Positions 57,075 through 64,000 of a stretch of DNA of 64,000 nt are shown piece by piece. The DNA is from Tistrella bauzanensis. Lineage in GTDB: Bacteria > Pseudomonadota > Alphaproteobacteria > Tistrellales > Tistrellaceae. The notes under the pieces were generated by a model that saw nothing but the letters and a program-made list of their open reading frames with translations, did no database searches and was not told the DNA's origin. Numbering within the stretch: position 1 is the first letter of the stretch; every line of letters starts with the position of its first letter. The stretch lies in the NCBI RefSeq assembly GCF_014636235.1, contig NZ_BMDZ01000011.1:1-64000 (forward strand). Direction: 5' to 3'. A program made the position numbers and the translations under genes.

Positions 57075-59105
57075 TCACTCGGCGGGAACGGTGCCGGGGG
57101 CCGGGTTGCGGGCGCGCCGTGGCGCGCCCACTCTCAGGCGCCGGTCGCTCAGCGATACCATGCCGCCGGCGGCCATGACCAGCGCCCCGGCCCAGATCCA
57201 GGGCGTGAGCGGGTTGTGGTACAGCCGGAAGCTCCATTTGCCGTCCACCGGCTCGGCACCGGCCAGCGCCACATAAACGTCGGTGACGCCGTTGGTGCGG
57301 ATCGCCGCCTCGGTCGTCGTGGTGCCCTGGGTGGGGTAGAAGCGGATTTCAGGCGTCAGCTTGCCGACCACCCGGCCGCCGATCATGGCGCCATCGACTG
57401 TGCTGCCACCGGATATCAGCCGCAGATCGGCCATGGTGCTGCGGTAATTCGGCCCAGGCTGCTGGCTGACGCCACGGAATTCCAGCGTCCGGCCGCCAAT
57501 CTCGGCGCGATCTCCCGGCGCCAGGGTCACGGTGCGCTCCGACTGCCAGATCGAGGCGCCGGTGATGCCCAGCACCAGGATACCGACACCGCAATGGGCA
57601 ATCGCCGTCCCCCAGGCCGATCGCGGCAGGCCACGTGCCCGCCGCCAGGCGCCGCCACGTCCCCCGCCACCACGGCGCGACCACACCCGCTCAACGATAT
57701 CGGTCAGGCTCGCCGCCACCAGCCATACGCCCAGCATCATGCCCAAGGCGCCCAGCGCGCCATCCACGCCGAAGCCGCCGATCGCGAAGCCGGCCGCCGC
57801 CGCCAGCAGGGCCGCGACCATGGCGAAGCGCAGGCGCTGCAACACGGCGCCAAGATCACCGCGCTTCCAGGCCAGCGACGGTCCCATCCCGGCCACGATC
57901 AGCAGCGGTACGGCCAGCGGCACCACGGTGGCGTCGAAAAACGGCGGGCCCACCGTCACCTTGGTGCCGGCGAAGGCATCCAGGAACAGCGGATACAGCG
58001 TACCGATCAGCACGGTCGCGGCCAGCGCCGCCAGCAGCAGATTGTTGACCACGAGCCCGCTTTCGCGGCTGACCGGCGCGAACAGCCCGCCGGGCTTCAG
58101 CGCCGGCGCCCGCCAGGCATAGAGCGCCAGCCCCCCGCCGACCACCACACACATGAACACCAGCACGAACACACCGCGCGTCGGGTCGCTCGCAAAGGCA
58201 TGCACCGAGGTGATGACGCCCGAGCGCACGATGAAGGTGCCAAGCAGGCTGAGCGAGAAGGTCAGGATGGCAAGCAGGATGGTCCACGACTTCAGCGTGT
58301 CGCGCTTTTCCACCACGATCGCCGAATGCAGCAGGGCGGTTCCCGCCATCCAGGGCATCAGCGAGGCGTTCTCGACCGGATCCCAGAACCACCAGCCGCC
58401 CCAGCCCAGTTCGTAATAGGCCCACCACGACCCCAGCGCGATGCCGATGGTCAGGAAAACCCAGGCGGCCAGCGTCCAGGGGCGCACCCAGCGCGCCCAG
58501 GCGGCATCGACCCGGCCCTCGATCAGGGCCGCGATGGCGAAGGCGAAGGCGATCGAGAAGCCGACATAGCCCAGATACAGGAAGGGCGGATGGAAGGCGA
58601 GGCCCGGATCCTGAAGCAGCGGGTTCAGGTCGCGACCTTCCGCCGGCGGCGGCATCAGCCGCTCGAACGGGTTCGAGGTCAGCAGCATGAACAGCAGGAA
58701 GCCGATCGCGATCATGCCCTGAACCGACAGCACCCGCGCCCTGAGGGTCGGCGGCAGGTTGCGGCCGAACAGCGCCACCGCGCCGCCATACAGGCTGAGG
58801 ATCAGCGCCCACAGCAGCAGCGACCCTTCATGATTGCCCCAGACGCCGGTGATCTTGTAGAGCAGCGGCTTGGCGGTATGAGAGTTCGATGCCACCAGCA
58901 GCACCGAGAAATCGCTGGTGACGAAGGCCACGGTCAGGCAGGCGAAAGCCGCGCCGATCGCCAGCATCTGGGCCATGGCGGCGCCACGACCGGCGGCCAT
59001 CAGCGCCGCGTCGCCGCGCGCGGCACCGATCAGCGGCACCACGGCCTGAACCAGCGCCATGGCCAGCGCCAGGACCAGCAGATAATGACCCAGTTCGGCT
59101 ATCAT
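57075..59105 (-). CDS. ccmF: CcmF heme lyase
   Basis: Large inner-membrane subunit (676 aa, about 14 helices) of the heme lyase that attaches heme from CcmE to apocytochrome c. It has the WWD heme-handling domain WGGWWFWDPVENASLMPW (about residue 230), LLYKITGVWGNHEGSLLLW near residue 90, and conserved histidines. After the C-terminal periplasmic domain there is a short basic/Pro tail. It overlaps ccmE by four bases. Length and layout are normal. Confidence 0.96.
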   Translation of the reverse strand: MIAELGHYLLVLALAMALVQAVVPLIGAARGDAALMAAGRGAAMAQMLAIGAAFACLTVAFVTSDFSVLLVASNSHTAKPLLYKITGVWGNHEGSLLLWALILSLYGGAVALFGRNLPPTLRARVLSVQGMIAIGFLLFMLLTSNPFERLMPPPAEGRDLNPLLQDPGLAFHPPFLYLGYVGFSIAFAFAIAALIEGRVDAAWARWVRPWTLAAWVFLTIGIALGSWWAYYELGWGGWWFWDPVENASLMPWMAGTALLHSAIVVEKRDTLKSWTILLAILTFSLSLLGTFIVRSGVITSVHAFASDPTRGVFVLVFMCVVVGGGLALYAWRAPALKPGGLFAPVSRESGLVVNNLLLAALAATVLIGTLYPLFLDAFAGTKVTVGPPFFDATVVPLAVPLLIVAGMGPSLAWKRGDLGAVLQRLRFAMVAALLAAAAGFAIGGFGVDGALGALGMMLGVWLVAASLTDIVERVWSRRGGGGRGGAWRRARGLPRSAWGTAIAHCGVGILVLGITGASIWQSERTVTLAPGDRAEIGGRTLEFRGVSQQPGPNYRSTMADLRLISGGSTVDGAMIGGRVVGKLTPEIRFYPTQGTTTTEAAIRTNGVTDVYVALAGAEPVDGKWSFRLYHNPLTPWIWAGALVMAAGGMVSLSDRRLRVGAPRRARNPAPGTVPAE

Positions 59106-59674
59106 CGGGGTGCCTCGCCATCAGCCGGCTTCATCAGGCCCTGGTGATCGCCAGCCGCGGCGCCGTCGCCCTTCCAGGTGCCGGCGCGCTTCATGGCGTC
59201 CACCACCTCGGGCGGCATATAGGTCTCGTCATGCTTGGCCAGCACCTGTTCGGCCGTGACCGTGCCATCGGGCTCGAACCGGCCTTCGGCGACGATGCCC
59301 TGCCCCTCGCGGAACAGGTCGGGCAGCAGGCCGTCATAGCGGATGGTCAGGGTTTCCGCGCCATCGGTAACGACGAAGGCGACATTGGTGCCGGGGCCGC
59401 GGGCGACACTGCCGGCCTCCACAAGACCCCCCACCCGCAATCGCGTACCGGGTTCCACCTGTTTGGCGATGATGTCGCTGGGGCTGTAGAAGAACAGCAG
59501 ATTGTCGCGGAACGCGCCCAGCACCAGGGCCAGCGCCACGGCCACCAGGGCCAGGATGCCGCCCAATGCATACATGCGCCGGCGCTTGCGGGTGAAGCGG
59601 CGGGGCGGCGTGCCGGAGACCGGCCGCCGGGGCGGCAGGTCGGCGCTGGCGGACCGGTCAGGCGCGGGCGACAT
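59102..59674 (-). CDS. ccmE: CcmE heme chaperone
   Basis: Periplasmic heme chaperone that binds heme covalently through a histidine and delivers it to CcmF. The 190-aa protein has a Pro/Arg-rich start, membrane anchor YALGGILALVAVALALVLGAF, OB-fold barrel (RLRVGGLVEAGSV, FVVTDGAETLTIRYDGLLPDLFREGQGIVAEG in two strands), and the heme-binding motif LAKHDETYMPPEV with histidine in KHDE. I chose the ATG at 59674 because GGAG lies 9 bases upstream; earlier in-frame ATGs (59689, 59695, 59710) lack one. It overlaps ccmD by 17 bases. Confidence 0.92.
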   Translation of the reverse strand: MSPAPDRSASADLPPRRPVSGTPPRRFTRKRRRMYALGGILALVAVALALVLGAFRDNLLFFYSPSDIIAKQVEPGTRLRVGGLVEAGSVARGPGTNVAFVVTDGAETLTIRYDGLLPDLFREGQGIVAEGRFEPDGTVTAEQVLAKHDETYMPPEVVDAMKRAGTWKGDGAAAGDHQGLMKPADGEAPR

Positions 59675-59924
59675 CGTCGGCGGCTCCATCGTCATGGGGG
59701 CGGCGCTCATGCGCCGTGGGCGAGGGCGCGCCGGCCCGCGCGCGACGCCGTCGGCCACGGCCAAGGCCCAGCGCCTCCAGCCGCGCCAGCCGCGCCTCGG
59801 CGCGCCGGACGGCCGCGCGACTGTGCAGCCACAGCCCCGCCAGCACCACCAGCGCAAAGCCGAAGGATGGCCAGACAAAGGCGGCATAGCCGCCCATGGC
59901 GAAGAAGGTGTCGAGGTCGTTCAC
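59658..59924 (-). CDS. ccmD: CcmD small membrane protein
   Basis: Small protein that helps release holo-CcmE from the CcmABC complex. It starts MNDLDTFFAMGGYAAFVWPSFG, a clear CcmD pattern, then one membrane helix and a basic cytoplasmic tail (HSRAAVRRAEARLARLEALGLGRGRRRRAR). At 88 aa it is longer than usual (about 45-70); the extra C-terminal 30 residues overlap the start region of ccmE and may have few constraints. Confidence 0.9.
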   Translation of the reverse strand: MNDLDTFFAMGGYAAFVWPSFGFALVVLAGLWLHSRAAVRRAEARLARLEALGLGRGRRRRARAGAPSPTAHERRPHDDGAADDVARA

Positions 59925-60121
59925 CGCCGTCGGATCCCCAGGAGATCGGGTGTGGCCGCCATATGCGCCCGGTTCAAGACCATGGCAACCGCCCGGAGGC
60001 GGTCTGGCCGCGTCATGGCACCCCTATGGCCCTGTAGATAGTGCCGCAACCGCCCGGTCGTCCAGTGCAAGCGGATGATTGCGTTGCTATGTCGCGGAAC
60101 CGGCATGCGAATTGTCACCGG

Positions 60122-60847
60122 TCACTCGCCGCCCAGCGCCGCCTGCATTTCGATCGTGCGCGCCCGTCGTTCCAGCAGTTCGGCCCGCGCCCGCAGGCAG
60201 ACGATGCCAACGAACAGCAGCGTGAAGCCCAGCGCCATCAGCAGCAACGGCCACAGCATGCTGGGATGGATCGACGGCGCGTCGAGCTTCGAGATCGTCG
60301 CCGGCTGGTGCAGCGTGTTCCACCAGTCGACGGAAAACTTGATGATCGGCAGGTTGACCACGCCCACCACCGCCAGGATGCCGGCCGCCCTGGCGCCGCG
60401 CTCGGGGCTGTCGAAGGCATCGCGCAGCACCATATAGCCCAGATACAGGAAGAACAGCAGCAGCACCGATGTCAGGCGCGCGTCCCACACCCACCAGGTG
60501 CCCCACATCGGCTGCCCCCACAGCGCGCCGCTGACCAGGGCGATGGCGGTGAAAGCGGCCCCCGCCGGCGCGATCGCCTTGGCCGCCACATCGGCGACGC
60601 CATGGCGCCAGATCAGATAGACGGCGCTGGACACCGCCAGCCCCGCATAGGCGAACATCGACATCCAGGCTGCCGGCACATGCACATACATGATCCGGAA
60701 GCTTTCGCCCTGCTGGTAGTCGGGCGGCGCCACGAACAGGCCAAGATACAGGCCGACCGCGATCAGCGCCAGCCCGGCCAGGGTCGCGGGCCCGCGCACC
60801 CGGTCGATGATGCGGCCGAAAAGGGTTGGGTTGGCATAGCGGTGCAT
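60122..60847 (-). CDS. ccmC: CcmC heme transporter subunit
   Basis: Six-helix membrane protein that binds heme and passes it to CcmE. The WWD motif is WGTWWVWDARLTSVLLL (about residue 120), flanked by conserved His residues (FRIMYVHVPAAWMSM and WWNTLHQPATI). Length 241 aa from ATG at 60847 (MHRYANPTLFGRI) matches E. coli CcmC. It is separated from ccmB by 211 bp and from ccmD by 197 bp, unlike the tightly packed rest. Confidence 0.95.
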   Translation of the reverse strand: MHRYANPTLFGRIIDRVRGPATLAGLALIAVGLYLGLFVAPPDYQQGESFRIMYVHVPAAWMSMFAYAGLAVSSAVYLIWRHGVADVAAKAIAPAGAAFTAIALVSGALWGQPMWGTWWVWDARLTSVLLLFFLYLGYMVLRDAFDSPERGARAAGILAVVGVVNLPIIKFSVDWWNTLHQPATISKLDAPSIHPSMLWPLLLMALGFTLLFVGIVCLRARAELLERRARTIEMQAALGGE

Positions 60848-61058
60848 CGGGAACGGCACCCCGCCGGCTGGAGGAAACGATAACTCGGGTGGTCGCCACA
60901 CGGACAGGTGGTTGTCACACGGACGGGCTGGCGATCATCGGCCGCCGGTCGAGGAGGTGCCCGCTTTCGGCGCCCCTGTCAATCCCGCCCGGGACTGCGC
61001 GACGATCGGACGCGCCGGTCCGCATGGTCAGTCGGTCATCTTCGCCCGTCGGGCCCGA

Positions 61059-61772
61059 TCAGTCCAGTGCCGCCCGCAGGCCCGCCGCCGCCGCCAGCGG
61101 CGCCAGCGCCAGCGCCAGCACCGATCCGGCCCCCAGCAGCATCAGATGCGGGCCAGTGGGCAGGCCGTTTGCCGCCGCCTCCACCGCGCCGACGCCGAAG
61201 ATCAGCACCGGCACATACAGCGGCAACAGCAGCAATGGCATCAGGGCGGCGCCACGCCTGGCGCCCAGGGTCAGCGCCGCCCCGATCGCGCCGATCAGCG
61301 ACAGCGCGGGGGTGCCAACCGCCAGCGACAGCATCAACGTGCCAAGAACCGCGCTGTCGATCTGCAACATGATCGCCACCACCGGCGCCGCCACGATCAG
61401 CGGCAGGCCGGTCGTCAGCCAGTGAGCCACCACCTTCGCCACCACCACCAGTGCCAGCGGCGCAGGGGCCAGCGCCAGGGCCTCTAACGCGCCGTCATTG
61501 CGGTCGGTATCGAACAGCCGGTCCAGCGACAGCAGCACCGCCAGCAGCGCCGAGGCCCAGACCACCCCCGATGCGATCCGCGACAGAACCTGCGGCCCCG
61601 GCCCCACCCCCAGTGGGAACAGGGTCGCCGCCACCACGAAGAAGGCCAGCACCGCCACCACATCGCCCGACCGGCCGGCGGTGCGCGCGAGGTCGCGGCG
61701 CAGCACCGCAAGCAGGGTCCGCCCCAGACCCGGTGTCGCCCCGGACGGTCCGGGCGCCATCGGATCGCTCAT
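61059..61772 (-). CDS. ccmB: CcmB permease subunit
   Basis: Six-helix membrane subunit (237 aa) of the CcmABCD complex that releases holo-CcmE. Motifs: LLAVLRRDLARTAGRSGDVV, FFVVAATLFPLGVGPGPQVL, WASALLAVLLSLDRLFDTDRNDGALEAL (central) and LPLYVPVLIFGVGAVEAA are typical. Its start overlaps ccmA by four bases. Confidence 0.94.
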   Translation of the reverse strand: MSDPMAPGPSGATPGLGRTLLAVLRRDLARTAGRSGDVVAVLAFFVVAATLFPLGVGPGPQVLSRIASGVVWASALLAVLLSLDRLFDTDRNDGALEALALAPAPLALVVVAKVVAHWLTTGLPLIVAAPVVAIMLQIDSAVLGTLMLSLAVGTPALSLIGAIGAALTLGARRGAALMPLLLLPLYVPVLIFGVGAVEAAANGLPTGPHLMLLGAGSVLALALAPLAAAAGLRAALD

Positions 61773-62431
61773 GGCGCCGCCTCCTCGATATCCAGCCCGA
61801 TCGCCCGATCGCCCAACCCGAGTGGCAGATGGGTGGCGGTCACCACCATGCCGCCCCGGTCCAGATGGTCACCGATCAGCCCGGCGACCAGCGCGCTGCC
61901 GCTGCGGTCCAGCGCCGTCGTCGGTTCGTCCAGCACCCAGAGCGGGCGATGGGCCAGCAGCAGCCGCGCCAGCGCCAGCCGGCGGCGCTGGCCGGCCGAC
62001 AGCACCCTGACCGGCAGGTCCGCCAGATGCGGGATATCGAGCGCGGTCAGCGCCGCGACCACCCGATCGGCCCGCCCGGCGCGCGCCACCCCCATGATCG
62101 CCGCCCAATGGCCCAGATCGGCGCCGGCCGACAACTCGCCGGCGATGCCGTCGCGATGGCCCAGATACTGCAGCCGCTCGCGCCAGGGCAGGTCGTGGTC
62201 GTCCCGGTCCAGACCATTCCACAGGATCTGGCCGGCATCGGCGCGCACGAAGCCGGCGATGATCCTGAGCAGGGTGGATTTGCCGCTGCCATTGCGCCCG
62301 GTCACCACCAGAGCATGGCCGGCGCGCAGTTCGCCGTCCAGATGCAGGAAGATCGGACGGTCGCCACGAAAACAGGCAAGATCGTGCAGGACCAGTTGGT
62401 CAGGGCCGTCATTTTGCGGGGTTTGGGTCAC
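61769..62431 (-). CDS. ccmA: CcmA ATPase subunit
   Basis: ATPase of the CcmAB complex; ATP hydrolysis releases heme-loaded CcmE from CcmC. Walker A VTGRNGSGKSTLLRI (about 42), Q-loop QYLGHRDGIAGELSA, signature LSAGQRRRLALARLLL, Walker [13 protein letters not shown]. The start is a GTG at 62431 with GAGGA just upstream; no ATG lies near. The in-frame sequence further upstream is not conserved. First gene of the ccmABCDEFGHI cluster. Confidence 0.93.
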   Translation of the reverse strand: MTQTPQNDGPDQLVLHDLACFRGDRPIFLHLDGELRAGHALVVTGRNGSGKSTLLRIIAGFVRADAGQILWNGLDRDDHDLPWRERLQYLGHRDGIAGELSAGADLGHWAAIMGVARAGRADRVVAALTALDIPHLADLPVRVLSAGQRRRLALARLLLAHRPLWVLDEPTTALDRSGSALVAGLIGDHLDRGGMVVTATHLPLGLGDRAIGLDIEEAAP

Positions 62432-62582
62432 AGGATCCTCACGATACGGCCCTGGCGGGTGACTTCCCGGCTTGCCATCATGCCGCCACAATGGATAGAC
62501 CAAAGGACGGCCACGGGAAAGCCCCCGGGGCGGCTGACATCCGGAAGGACCGAAGCGCAATGGCGGAGCGGACGACGACCGC

Positions 62583-63230
62583 ATGATTCTGGCCAGCTTC
62601 CTCGCAGGCATCGGCATCGGCCTTGTGGTCGCGGCCCCGGTCGGGCCGGCGGCGGTCATGGTCATCGGACGCAGCCTCGACCGCGGATGGCGGGTCGGCT
62701 TCGCCACCGGCATGGGTGTGGTCTTCGCCGATCTGGTCTATGCCTGCATCGCCGTTGCCGGCATGGGCTGGATGGAACGCATCCACGCCTTCGAACGACC
62801 CCTGCAACTGTTCGCGGGGCTGCTGCTGCTGACGATGGGGCTGATCAGCGCCACCGGCGTGTTCAGCCGCGATCGCGGCCAGATCACCGCCCTGCCCAAT
62901 GCCAGCTATCAGGGCCGCAACCGGCTGGTCGCCGGGCTGTCGGGCTGTGCGGCCACCTTCGCCGTCACCATCGTCAATCCCACCGCGATCGCGGCCTTCC
63001 TGGCCCTGTTCACCACCATCGGCCGTTTCGCCGACGACAAGATCCCGCTGCTCGGCGGCATCGCCGTCGGCGGCGCGCTGTGGTGGTCGGGGCTCGCCTG
63101 GGGGGCGGCCCATGCCGGGCGCAAGCTGGCGCCGCGCTGGCCGCTGCGCATCAAGCGTGGCGCCGGCGTGGTGCTGGCGGTGATCGGCGCAGGCGTGCTG
63201 CTTTATGCGGGGTTCGAGTACTGGGCATGA
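62583..63230 (+). CDS. LysE-family translocator
   Basis: A 215-aa membrane protein of the LysE/RhtB superfamily with about six helices: FLAGIGIGLVVAAPVGPAAVMVIGRSLDRGW (the APVGP motif is the family signature) and GCAATFAVTIVNPTAIAAFLALFTTIG. It is distinct from the LysE gene at 46783 and has no regulator gene beside it. Substrate unknown. Divergent from ccmA across 151 bp. Confidence 0.88.
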   Translation: MILASFLAGIGIGLVVAAPVGPAAVMVIGRSLDRGWRVGFATGMGVVFADLVYACIAVAGMGWMERIHAFERPLQLFAGLLLLTMGLISATGVFSRDRGQITALPNASYQGRNRLVAGLSGCAATFAVTIVNPTAIAAFLALFTTIGRFADDKIPLLGGIAVGGALWWSGLAWGAAHAGRKLAPRWPLRIKRGAGVVLAVIGAGVLLYAGFEYWA

Positions 63231-63266
63231 CGGCGTGGCGCCAAATCGTGCCCCATCGCCTTGCGG

Positions 63267-64000
63267 TCAGAGGGTCGCCATGTCGATGCCGCGCCGGGCG
63301 CAGGCCGCCTGCAGGGCGTTCGACAGCAGGCAGGCGATGGTCATCGGGCCCACGCCACCCGGCACCGGGGTGATGTGCCCGGCAACCGCCTTGGCCTCTT
63401 CGAAATTCACATCGCCCACCAGCCGGTCCTTGCCGCCCGCCACCGCCGGCGGCAGCCGGTTGATGCCGACATCGATCACGGTCGCACCAGGCTTGATCCA
63501 GAAGCCGCGCACCATTTCCGGCCGCCCGACCGCCGCGATCACGATATCGGCGCCATGCACGGTCTCGGCCAGATCGCGGGTGCGGGAATGGGCGATGGTG
63601 ACGGTGCAGTCGCGGCCCAGCAGCAACTGCGCCATCGGCTTGCCCACGATGTTCGACCGGCCGATCACCACCGCATGACGCCCTGCCATGTCGGCACCAA
63701 GCGTGCGGTCCAGCAGCATCAGGCAGCCCAGCGGCGTGCAGGGCACCAGCGCCGGCTGCCCGGTCGCCAGCCGCCCGGCATTGATCGGGTGGAAGCCATC
63801 GACATCCTTGGCCGGATCGATCGCCTCGATCACCTTCTGGGCATCGATCTGGCGCGGCAGCGGCAATTGCACCAGGATGCCGTCGACCGCGTCATCGGCG
63901 TTCAACCGCGCCACCAGCGCCAGCAGATCGGCTTCAGAGGTATCGGCGGACAGGCGGTGTTCGAAGCTCTGCATACCACAGGCTTCGGTCTGCTTGTGCT
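63267..64000 (-). CDS. folD: FolD methylenetetrahydrofolate dehydrogenase/cyclohydrolase, partial
   Basis: The C-terminal 244 residues of FolD, which interconverts 5,10-methylene- and 10-formyl-tetrahydrofolate. The frame continues to the window edge (HKQTEACG precedes MQSFEHRL), so the N-terminal 50-60 residues lie outside. Motifs: [31 protein letters not shown], the NADP site [31 protein letters not shown] (given as region), and the C-terminal [16 protein letters not shown], all intact. The lysine of the active site (YVxxK) should be just beyond the edge. Confidence 0.96.
   Translation of the reverse strand, partial: HKQTEACGMQSFEHRLSADTSEADLLALVARLNADDAVDGILVQLPLPRQIDAQKVIEAIDPAKDVDGFHPINAGRLATGQPALVPCTPLGCLMLLDRTLGADMAGRHAVVIGRSNIVGKPMAQLLLGRDCTVTIAHSRTRDLAETVHGADIVIAAVGRPEMVRGFWIKPGATVIDVGINRLPPAVAGGKDRLVGDVNFEEAKAVAGHITPVPGGVGPMTIACLLSNALQAACARRGIDMATL

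Noticed and set aside
57216..59147. 643-codon plus-strand frame opposite ccmF
   Set aside because: Antisense shadow; extremely Arg/Gln/His-rich and without hydrophobic segments or motifs.

Overview
The window is high-GC DNA from an alphaproteobacterium. The block hisS-prfA-prmC-DUF4167-clpB, the lysC/ptsP/ubiG neighbourhood and the comF-grxC-nitrilase set are gene orders I associate with that class. The GC-rich codon use and gene content suggest a Rhodospirillales-type lineage (Tistrella or Azospirillum relatives), but that placement is inference. There are about 60 protein genes, nearly all intact. I see no rRNA or tRNA gene, CRISPR array, insertion sequence, prophage or attachment site.

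Layout. 1-1258 is gene-free; it holds a 16-bp tandem repeat and a lower-GC stretch rich in inverted repeats. 1259-20285 is the housekeeping core: an M23 envelope peptidase, ClpB, a MOSC protein, then a long minus-strand series (lysC, nitronate monooxygenase, ptsP, a RodZ-like protein, ispG, hisS, prfA, prmC, DUF4167) and divergent ubiG. 20335-26862 is a citrate-type uptake module: a solute-binding protein co-translated with a TctE-like kinase, then a TctD-like regulator, all divergent from tctCBA. 27100-35221 mixes DUF1178, a 1-Cys peroxiredoxin, a secreted alpha/beta hydrolase overlapping an MFS exporter tail to tail, a LysR regulator facing cidAB, and nitrilase-grxC-comF. 35352-43217 carries an NDUFAF5-like methyltransferase, an Ala-rich protein of unknown function and a dppABCDF peptide importer. 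43456-49884 holds three small modules: a quinone-handling pair (Xi-class glutathione transferase and WrbA) with a LysR regulator, a LysE exporter facing an Lrp/AsnC regulator, and a MATE pump followed by a small glyoxalase-related protein. 50185-54151 is a polar amino acid ABC importer with a MarR regulator inside it. 54294-62431 is a complete nine-gene ccmABCDEFGHI cytochrome c maturation cluster. The window ends with a LysE-family gene and folD, which runs off the edge.

How the genes work together. Many neighbouring genes overlap by ATGA (prmC/prfA/hisS; nitronate monooxygenase/ptsP; SBP/tctE; ccmI/H/G, ccmE/F, ccmB/A; MATE/glyoxalase-related), which points to translational coupling. Several transport genes sit beside a dedicated regulator with a visible dyad in the shared intergenic space (TctD, CidR-like LysR, Lrp).

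I did not find a clearly new multi-gene system. The best leads are non-coding: a set of mutually compatible and incompatible hairpins upstream of the M23 gene (797-1004), an extremely AT-rich promoter/dyad before the peroxiredoxin (27731-27783), candidate operators for the Tct, Cid, Dpp and LysE/Lrp modules, and in-frame 18- and 24-bp coding repeats in DUF4167, RodZ-like and nitronate monooxygenase proteins.
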